Part shown: in pieces, positions 5,922-11,213 of the stretch | Numbering within the stretch: the first letter of the stretch is position 1 | How the letters are laid out: every line of letters starts with the position of its first letter | Assembly: GCA_050943675.1 (NCBI GenBank) | Contig: JBMNPP010000081.1 | Location: 1 to 11,213, forward strand | Direction: 5' to 3' | DNA length: 11,213 nt | Source: Brooklawnia sp050943675 | GTDB taxonomy: Bacteria; Actinomycetota; Actinomycetes; Propionibacteriales; Propionibacteriaceae | Notes under the pieces: model-generated | Told to the model about the DNA's origin: nothing | The model's database searches: none | What the model saw: the letters and a program-made list of their open reading frames with translations, nothing else | Made by a program: the position numbers and the translations under genes

Positions 5922-7208
5922 GTGAGCACGGGGATGCCATCGGGTACCCTCTCTTGGGTGATCGTCAATCCCGGAACTGATCGGCTGCATGCATCCACCA
6001 TCCGGATCGATGACCCCGGGCCGCTGGCTGATTTCCTGGGCCCCACTGATGCGGCCTTCCTGCGCGGTACCGAAGGGTTCGTCGCGCTGGGTGAGATCGC
6101 CAGGTTCGATACCCGCTCCATGGCCGAGGCCGACCAGTGGTGGACCGAACTGCTGGGCACCATCGACAACGAGTCCGAGATGCCGGGCAGGTTCGGCACC
6201 GGCCCACTGGTCTACGGCAGCTTCTGTTTCGATCCGGGCAATACCGAATACCACTCGGTGCTGGTGCTGCCCGAGTTCATCATCGGCCGTCGCGATGGTC
6301 AGGCCTGGCTGACCCAGATCGGCCCCGACCGGATCAGCCCCGAACTGCCGCCACGGGCCCCCGAGCAGGCCTGCCGGCCGGTCAACCTGAGGTTCGGTCC
6401 TGGCCCGCTCAGCGAAACCGAGTGGATGAACCGGTTGCGCGACATGACCAACCGCATCAAGGACGGCCAGGCGAGCAAGGTCGTGATGGCCCGCGAGATC
6501 GTGGCGCAGGCCGATGAACCGATCGACCCCCGCTGGCCACTTCGCCAACTGCTGGCCAGCTACGGCTCATGCTGGAACTACCTGATCGACGGCCTGGTCG
6601 GTTCCACACCCGAAATGCTGGTGCGCCGGGCTGGTGGGCTGACCCTGTCCCGGGTGCTGGCCGGCACCATCCCCCGAGTCGAGGGGGTGGACGACGCACA
6701 ACAGGCTGCCCGGCTGGTCTCGTCCAACAAGGACCTCGAGGAACACCAATGGGCAGTCCGCTCGGTGGTCGACTCACTGCAGCCCTACCTGTCCGGGATG
6801 CACGTACCGGATGCACCCTATGTGCTCACCCTGCCCAATGTGATGCACCTGGCCACCGACATCTGCGGCATCTCACCGCCGCAATACAACACCCTGGTGC
6901 TGGCCCGGGCTGCCCACCCCTCGGCAGCTGTCTGCGGCTCACCCACTGACGTCGCCCGCCAACTGATCGCCGAATATGAACAACTCGACCGGGGCCGCTT
7001 CGCCGGTCCGGTTGGCTGGGTGGACGCGCAGGGCGACGGCGAATGGGCCATTGCGCTGCGCTGCGGTCAACTGCAGGCCGCCGACCCCCGCCGGATGCAT
7101 ATCTATGCCGGCGCTGGCGTGGTGGCGGCCTCCAAACCGCACGCCGAGCTGGTGGAGACCGACGCCAAGATGGAACCCATGAAGCAGGCACTGCGGGCCG
7201 ATCACTGA
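5922..7208 (+). CDS. menF: Isochorismate synthase (menaquinone pathway)
   Basis: This enzyme converts chorismate to isochorismate, the entry step to menaquinone. The C-terminal chorismate-binding domain is clear. The general-base lysine is K186 (KVVMAR) and the general acid E231 (STPEML), matching the Lys/Glu pair known from EntC and MenF. LAGTIP follows at about residues 245-250, the E274-H275 pair in KDLEEH, then GPVGW and AGAGVV near the end. The block usually written LHPTPAVGG is AHPSAAVCG here (H332 to G339). The length of 428 residues is normal. Salicylate synthase and anthranilate synthase component I are related, but the men/nuo setting favours MenF. The start is uncertain: GTG 5922 gives the longest frame, with ATG 5934 and GTG 5958 as alternatives. 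None has a good Shine-Dalgarno, and a TACCCT box ends 7 bases before GTG 5958, suggesting possible leaderless initiation there. Confidence 0.9.
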   Translation: MSTGMPSGTLSWVIVNPGTDRLHASTIRIDDPGPLADFLGPTDAAFLRGTEGFVALGEIARFDTRSMAEADQWWTELLGTIDNESEMPGRFGTGPLVYGSFCFDPGNTEYHSVLVLPEFIIGRRDGQAWLTQIGPDRISPELPPRAPEQACRPVNLRFGPGPLSETEWMNRLRDMTNRIKDGQASKVVMAREIVAQADEPIDPRWPLRQLLASYGSCWNYLIDGLVGSTPEMLVRRAGGLTLSRVLAGTIPRVEGVDDAQQAARLVSSNKDLEEHQWAVRSVVDSLQPYLSGMHVPDAPYVLTLPNVMHLATDICGISPPQYNTLVLARAAHPSAAVCGSPTDVARQLIAEYEQLDRGRFAGPVGWVDAQGDGEWAIALRCGQLQAADPRRMHIYAGAGVVAASKPHAELVETDAKMEPMKQALRADH

Positions 7209-7223
7209 GCCGGCCCGACCGGC
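7209..7223. terminator. Small GC hairpin between convergent genes, possible bidirectional terminator
   Basis: GCCGG, loop CCCGA, then CCGGC directly follows the menF stop, in a 32-base gap before the stop of the convergent permease gene. The stem is only 5 base pairs and has no T-run. The call therefore rests mostly on position; GC-rich hairpins without U tracts are proposed terminators in actinobacteria. Confidence 0.3.
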
Positions 7224-7240
7224 CGGTTGAGCCCGGCGAA

Positions 7241-8995
7241 TCAGCGAGTGCCCTGGCCCCGGGTGTAGGTGATCTTCTCGCGGCTGCGGCCCTGACCCTG
7301 ACCCTTCATGACCTCGAGTTCGCGCTTGGCCTCTTCGTTGCGGTCCATCATCTCCTGGGTGTTGAAACCACCTGAGCGAAGCACCATGTAGGCGATTGCG
7401 GCAATCACCAGCGAGATCATCGGCGGCCAGCCGATCAGCAGCGGCAGGGTGATCAAGGCGATGACATCGAAGCCGCGCACCAGGTTGAACGCCAGGCTGG
7501 GCGGCATGGCACCGAAGCCGGTGGCGACCATGGGTGATGAGTAGTCGGCCGACTTTGCGCTGACCCACCGGATGGCCCCGACGTAACCCGCGATGGCAGT
7601 GATCACGGCCTTCATGACGGCCGTACCCAGCGCTCCCCAGTCAAGTGAATCCTGGCCGATGATCGCGAAAGCGGGTGCGGCAGCCAGAGCCCAGACCAGC
7701 GCCAACCCGAGTGGCACGGTGGTCAGCGCACCGTTGATCTCCGAGGTGGACATCGGGAACGCGCGCGCCAGTCCGCGGGTACGGCTGAGCACGCGCAGCG
7801 AGTCGAAGAACGGAACCATCACGAACATCAGCACGATCGCCGACAGCGCCGGGGTCAGGTTGCCCAGTCCCAGTGACAGCAGCGCGTAGGGCACCAGTGC
7901 ACTGGCCAGCAACACCAGCACTCCGCGCGGGTTGCGTTGCAGCTTCTCGATCTCGCGCCAGACCAGGGTGGCCCGGCCAGAGGCCCGACCCCGAACCGGG
8001 TGGACGTGGCCCTTGGCCAGCCAGCGCCGCTCGACCAGGATGTCGCGCATCAGTCCGAAGTCGAGGGCGAACATCGCACCCTGCATGCCGGAAAGCAGGT
8101 CTCCCCCGCTGACCAGCCGGGCGCGTCGCAGGTTTGACAGCCGTACCCGGGCGCTGGCGAAGGCTGCCACCAGCAGCACTGCCGCGACTGCGGCCACCAC
8201 CCAGCCCAGTGCCTCGGTGCGCGCCGGATCGAGTTCGATACTGATCACACCAGCCGAAACTCCCACCATCGCTGCCAGCAGACCGACGCCGACCACGCCG
8301 ACGATGGCTGCCAGGGTGCCCAGGATGACGCCCCGATCTGCAGTCTGCTCGCCGGCAGCGAAGGCGACCACGGCTGCTGCGGCCAATCCGGTGGCAAGTG
8401 CCCACACGGCCACGGCAGCCAGGTCCAGCCCGGTGACCATCCCGATCAGTCCACCGAGCAACGCACCGATCGCCAGCCCGGCCAGCGTGACGCCCCAAAG
8501 ACGGCGGGACAGCAGCCGGGCCCGCCTGATCGGTGCGTCCAGCATCCAGAAACCCTCCGCGGCCGAAGCGATGACCGGGCCGAAGATCCGGGAGACCGTC
8601 AGGGCCAGCAGGACGACCAGCGTGAGCGTCATCCACGGCAGCAGGCCGCGGGCAGTCACGCAACCCTCTGTCGAGCAACCCGCGGCAGACTGCTGCACCG
8701 ACATGATGCCGCTGACGACCATCGCGATCACCACGATCGCCGAGAAGGCCGTCACGTAGCTGTCGGTGAGCATGTCCCACACGGTGCGGGTGGCCCGGCC
8801 CTTGCGCCAGTCCCTCATCAGCAGCTGCAACTGCCGTTCATCGGCCTGGCCGGCCGCAAAATCCTCGACATCGCCGAATGGGGTCTCCCGCTGGTAGACC
8901 ACCTCGGGCCGGGTAACCTCAACCACCGGCTCCGGGGCCCTGGCGGGCTGGGCCTGCTTGGGGGTCGACCTGCGGCGCCGACGCTTGCTGGCCAT
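7241..8995 (-). CDS. Large polytopic membrane protein, ABC transporter permease-like (resembles DUF6297 type)
   Basis: I recognise this only as a membrane component paired with the ABC ATPase upstream; it resembles actinobacterial proteins annotated DUF6297. It has 584 residues: an Arg-rich cytoplasmic N-terminus of about 80 residues (KRRRRR at 4-9), then roughly 12 hydrophobic segments in two blocks (about 81-280 and 358-540). A hydrophilic middle at about 281-357 contains LVWREIEKLQRNPR, a phrase typical of ABC-2-type exporter subunits. A basic, charged tail follows from about 545. The first outside loop holds C107 and C112, which could form a disulfide. Both blocks contain an export-permease-like loop: DAPIRRARLL at 153-162 and FPMSTSEINGAL at 413-424. 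This suggests two fused permease halves. The start is ATG 8995 in TGATG with the ATPase stop; GTG 8998 is equally possible. Substrate unknown. Confidence 0.75.
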   Translation of the reverse strand: MASKRRRRRSTPKQAQPARAPEPVVEVTRPEVVYQRETPFGDVEDFAAGQADERQLQLLMRDWRKGRATRTVWDMLTDSYVTAFSAIVVIAMVVSGIMSVQQSAAGCSTEGCVTARGLLPWMTLTLVVLLALTVSRIFGPVIASAAEGFWMLDAPIRRARLLSRRLWGVTLAGLAIGALLGGLIGMVTGLDLAAVAVWALATGLAAAAVVAFAAGEQTADRGVILGTLAAIVGVVGVGLLAAMVGVSAGVISIELDPARTEALGWVVAAVAAVLLVAAFASARVRLSNLRRARLVSGGDLLSGMQGAMFALDFGLMRDILVERRWLAKGHVHPVRGRASGRATLVWREIEKLQRNPRGVLVLLASALVPYALLSLGLGNLTPALSAIVLMFVMVPFFDSLRVLSRTRGLARAFPMSTSEINGALTTVPLGLALVWALAAAPAFAIIGQDSLDWGALGTAVMKAVITAIAGYVGAIRWVSAKSADYSSPMVATGFGAMPPSLAFNLVRGFDVIALITLPLLIGWPPMISLVIAAIAYMVLRSGGFNTQEMMDRNEEAKRELEVMKGQGQGRSREKITYTRGQGTR

Positions 8996-9684
8996 CACAG
9001 CGCCGATTCCGGCTCGACGAGCGATTCACTGGCCTCGGCCGCCTCGCCCAGCCGGACCACGCGGGCGCCCAGTGCATTGACCAGGCCCGGCTCATGGCTG
9101 GCCATCAGGATCGCCAGCCCCTTGCTCATCTCGTGCTTGAGGCGGGCCCCGAGCCAGGCCACACCCTCGACGTCCAGGCGTTGCTCCGGCTCATCCATGA
9201 CCAGCAGCTTCTTGGGCCGCACCAGCGCGGTGGCCAGGGCCAACCGGCGGCGCTGGCCGCTGGACAGCGTGCCCGGCAACTGCCCGGACTGCGGGACGAG
9301 TTGTACCTCGTCGAGCACCTCATCGACCAGGTCGTCAGGTTCTTCCAGGCCGTGTGCGCGGGCGAGCAGGTCGAGGTGCTCAACCACTGACAGGTCAGGG
9401 AAAAAATCGAGGTCGTCCACGACGGTGGCCACGTCACGACGGAACTGCGGGTCGGTCTCGGAGACCCTGCGACCGAAAACCTCGACGCGTCCCTCGCTGG
9501 GGCGATCGGCGCCGATCACGCAGCGCAGCACGGTCGACTTGCCCGAACCGTTGCGGCCTGTGAGCGCCACGGCCTCCCCCGCCTGCACCGTCAGGTTGAA
9601 ATCGTTGACGATTACATGCTCGCCGTACTTCTTCATCAGGTCGGTCACCTTGAGGACCGTCTCGCGCTTGGCCATGATCCCCAT
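8995..9684 (-). CDS. ABC transporter ATP-binding protein
   Basis: This single nucleotide-binding domain should power the co-encoded membrane protein. In the 229-residue product, Walker A is GRNGSGKST (43-51), the signature is LSSGQ (140-144) instead of the common LSGGQ, Walker B ends LLVMDE with catalytic E165, and the switch histidine is H197 (ASHEP). The D-loop reads EPEQRLD rather than the usual EPTSGLD type. Where the Q-loop glutamine is expected, the sequence is VVDDLDFFPDLSVVEH (about 88-103), with no glutamine. I chose ATG 9684, which has CAGGT just upstream; ATG 9675 is a close alternative. The in-frame TTG at 9753 is unlikely because it would add residues before the usual beta-strand start of the domain. 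The stop overlaps the permease start, so the two are one operon. The substrate cannot be deduced. Confidence 0.88.
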   Translation of the reverse strand: MGIMAKRETVLKVTDLMKKYGEHVIVNDFNLTVQAGEAVALTGRNGSGKSTVLRCVIGADRPSEGRVEVFGRRVSETDPQFRRDVATVVDDLDFFPDLSVVEHLDLLARAHGLEEPDDLVDEVLDEVQLVPQSGQLPGTLSSGQRRRLALATALVRPKKLLVMDEPEQRLDVEGVAWLGARLKHEMSKGLAILMASHEPGLVNALGARVVRLGEAAEASESLVEPESAL

Positions 9685-9835
9685 TGTGACCTGCCAGGGC
9701 AATCGCTCGCATCCGGGTTGCCAGCGGTGGGCAGGTGCGGGCAGTTCAGGCAACCGGCGCTACAGGGCCTCGGCACCCCGCCGGCCGGCGAGGACGTGCC
9801 CACCGGGACGCCCAAGGGTGTGGCAATCTAGTGTA
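9685..9835. promoter_or_regulatory. Divergent spacer between the ABC operon and menG
   Basis: About 150 bases without a supported gene, expected to carry promoters for both directions. I see no strong -35/-10 pair. A 7-base inverted repeat, GGTTGCC at 9716-9722 and GGCAACC at 9749-9755, could be an operator or loosely folded stem, but may be chance in GC-rich DNA. On the menG side, CAATCT (9824-9829) and TAGTGT (9829-9834) are AT-richer boxes immediately before the ATG at 9836. There is no convincing Shine-Dalgarno, so leaderless translation is possible. Confidence 0.3.
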
Positions 9836-10528
9836 ATGCCAACCCGCGCCGACCTGAGCAAGCAACCGCGCGCCGTCGCAGACATGTTCGATGGTGTCGC
9901 GCGCCGCTACGACCTGATGAACGACGTGATGACATTCGGCCAGGTGCGGGCCTGGCGCCGCGCCGTGGTTGCCGCAATCGATCCTGGCCAGGGCGAACGA
10001 ATCCTCGACCTGGCGGCCGGTACCGGCACCTCGTCGGAGCCGCTGGCCGATGCCGGGGCGATCCCGTTCCCCACCGACCTGTCACTGGGCATGCTGGCCG
10101 AGGGCCGCCGCCGCTACCCCACCCTGCACTTCGTGGCCGGCGATGGCCTGGCCCTCCCGTACCGCGATGATTCCTTCGATGCTGTCACCATCAGCTATGG
10201 GTTGCGCAATGTGCACGACACCCGGGCGGGGCTCGCCGAATTGTTGCGGGTCACCAAACCGGGTGGGCGCATCGTCATCGCCGAGTTCAGCACCCCGGTC
10301 TGGCCGCCCTTCCGCGCCGCCTACCAGCTGTACATGAACCAGGTGATGCCCCGATTCCAGGCCCTGGCCTCCAATGCACCGGCCTACGACTACCTGATCG
10401 AGTCGATCATGGACTGGCCCGAGCAGCACGAGTTGGCCGCGATGATGCGTCAGACAGGCTGGGTCGGCGTCCAGTGGAAGAACCTGACCGGAGGCATCGT
10501 GGCCATGCACCGGGGCTGGGCGCCGTGA
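9836..10528 (+). CDS. menG: Demethylmenaquinone methyltransferase (UbiE/MenG)
   Basis: This SAM-dependent methyltransferase adds the ring methyl group in the last core step of menaquinone synthesis. It has 230 residues, the normal family length. The first UbiE block appears as YDLMNDVMTFGQVRAW (25-40), close to the mycobacterial form and lacking the His of the enterobacterial signature. The SAM-binding glycine loop is LDLAAGTGT (57-65). The second UbiE signature, RVTKPGGRIVIAEFS (138-152), is complete. TGGIVAMHRG near the end is also typical. The frame is open far upstream to 9077, but homology begins at MPTRADLSKQPRAV, so the ATG at 9836 is the start. The upstream frame is antisense to the ATPase gene. 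The stop overlaps the next gene as GTGA. Menaquinone rather than ubiquinone is assigned because this is an actinobacterial men/nuo setting. Confidence 0.95.
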   Translation: MPTRADLSKQPRAVADMFDGVARRYDLMNDVMTFGQVRAWRRAVVAAIDPGQGERILDLAAGTGTSSEPLADAGAIPFPTDLSLGMLAEGRRRYPTLHFVAGDGLALPYRDDSFDAVTISYGLRNVHDTRAGLAELLRVTKPGGRIVIAEFSTPVWPPFRAAYQLYMNQVMPRFQALASNAPAYDYLIESIMDWPEQHELAAMMRQTGWVGVQWKNLTGGIVAMHRGWAP

Positions 10529-11213
10529 GCCCCTCGGGCGGGGTGGTGCTGGACGCCTATGCCGCGATCCGCTGCCCGGTGAAGGTACAGAACTACTACG
10601 ACGCCACCGTCAGGCTGCCCGCAGGTGCCTCCGGGTACACCGTGCGCGGCAGTTCCGATGTGCAGGCAGAACTTTTCGGCGGGCGGGAGTTCATCACCAA
10701 TGTGCTCAACCAGCTCGCTGCACTGCCTGAGGCAGTCGACCTGCGCGCCCTGGCTGATGAGGACTGGACGGTCAGCCAGGACGCCACCCGCGACGCGGTC
10801 AGGGCTGGCGCGCCGCTGATCGTCGCCCCCCGGTTGCCGATGGACCGCAAGGGGCATCGCCGGGGCAGCCCGCCGCTGCTGGTACGCGGCGCCGACCAAC
10901 CGAACCGGCGGCCCGGCTACCTGCCGGTGCAGGTGCGGGCCAAGAGGATGCTCGAGCGGCATTCCCGCGCCGCACAGATCGCTTGCAGCCCGCTGTCCAC
11001 CCCCGGCCCGGCCGACGCGCTCGACCTGCTCGACGCCCGCCTGCGGACCGGACGTGAGGACGACCTGCTGCACGTCGCACACTTCTGGCGGCTGCTGGAG
11101 GCCGCTGGCTGGCAGGCCGGCGGCGAACCGATGGCCGGCATCATCGGCAACGACACCCTGCGACGCACCTTCTTCACCGAGGGCGACCTGGCGGGGGTGC
11201 CTGCGCTCGGCCT
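10525..11213 (+). CDS. RecB-like PD-(D/E)XK nuclease family protein (TM0106-like), partial, active site apparently altered
   Basis: The frame opens with GTG at 10525, overlapping the menG stop as GTGA, and stays open to the right edge (229 codons visible). The start LDAYAAIRCPVKVQNYYDATV (about 9-29), with C17, resembles the opening of actinobacterial proteins related to the TM0106 RecB-like nuclease family. LLHVAHFWRLLEAAGW near 181-196 and GIIGND near 204-209 also fit. In that family, as I recall it, the nuclease core reads roughly RPDLLVR then PVDVK. Here it reads SPPLLVRG (115-122) and PVQVRAK (134-140), so the expected Asp, Asp and Lys are Pro117, Gln136 and Arg138. Family assignment is from memory of motif style, moderate confidence. 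A helicase-like or RNase H-like C-terminal part, if present, lies outside the window. No function is established; coupling to menG implies co-expression only. Confidence 0.65.
   Translation, partial: MSPSGGVVLDAYAAIRCPVKVQNYYDATVRLPAGASGYTVRGSSDVQAELFGGREFITNVLNQLAALPEAVDLRALADEDWTVSQDATRDAVRAGAPLIVAPRLPMDRKGHRRGSPPLLVRGADQPNRRPGYLPVQVRAKRMLERHSRAAQIACSPLSTPGPADALDLLDARLRTGREDDLLHVAHFWRLLEAAGWQAGGEPMAGIIGNDTLRRTFFTEGDLAGVPALG

Noticed and set aside
7641..8780. Alternative minus-strand frame of 379 codons inside the permease gene
   Set aside because: It is Arg/Gly/Ala-rich low-complexity translation, whereas the chosen frame shows regularly spaced membrane segments.
9685..9753. TTG start at 9753 for the ABC ATPase
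   Set aside because: It would add 23 residues of no domain character and run into the divergent promoter region; ATG 9684 or 9675 fits the usual domain start.
9716..9755. Inverted repeat GGTTGCC / GGCAACC in the ABC-menG spacer as a defined operator
   Set aside because: Arms are 7 bases with a 26-base gap; this is expected often enough in GC-rich DNA that I only mention it in the spacer entry.
9077..9835. N-terminal extension of menG from the upstream open frame
   Set aside because: It runs antisense through the ABC ATPase gene and is Ser/Arg/Thr-rich; UbiE homology begins at the ATG at 9836.
10450..11082. Minus-strand open frame opposite the RecB-like gene
   Set aside because: The plus frame starts in a GTGA overlap with menG, has strong third-position GC bias and carries family-like motifs; the minus frame has none.
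1..11213. Mobile elements, CRISPR arrays, tRNA or rRNA genes
   Set aside because: No transposase-like protein, direct-repeat array, or cloverleaf-type sequence was seen; coding density and character are uniform.

Overview
The window looks like chromosomal core DNA from a high-GC actinobacterium. The nuo gene order, the menaquinone genes and the protein flavour fit the Propionibacteriaceae (Propionibacterium/Acidipropionibacterium-like) best. That placement is inferred from protein character, not from a database match. All of the roughly 11.2 kb is protein coding apart from short spacers. I see no RNA gene, insertion sequence, CRISPR array or prophage, and no gene-free stretch longer than about 150 bases.

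Positions 1-4385 (minus strand) hold the proximal part of a complex I (NDH-1) operon, read right to left as nuoA-nuoB-nuoC-nuoD-nuoE-nuoF. nuoF is cut by the left edge. B/C, C/D and E/F overlap as ATGA. The A/B and D/E junctions have short spacers with good ribosome binding sites. Directly upstream on the same strand (4510-5841) is a geranylgeranyl-reductase-family flavoprotein, most likely MenJ, which saturates part of the menaquinone side chain. A 124-base leader separates it from nuoA and contains a possible promoter, a hairpin and a strong Shine-Dalgarno that points to an out-of-frame start.

Positions 5922-10528 hold two menaquinone genes on the plus strand: menF (isochorismate synthase, divergent from menJ) and menG/ubiE (demethylmenaquinone methyltransferase). 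Between them, on the minus strand, sits a two-gene ABC module: an ATPase and a large polytopic permease-like protein resembling the uncharacterised DUF6297 type. A gene at the right edge (10525 onward) overlaps menG by four bases. It resembles the TM0106-type RecB-like PD-(D/E)XK nuclease family, but the expected catalytic positions appear substituted.

The genes fit together: MenF makes the first committed menaquinone intermediate, MenG performs the last ring methylation, MenJ tailors the tail, and NDH-1 reduces the finished quinone. Least explained are the ABC module inside the menaquinone cluster and the apparently inactive nuclease coupled to menG. I did not find clear evidence of a wholly new system; those two are the best leads.
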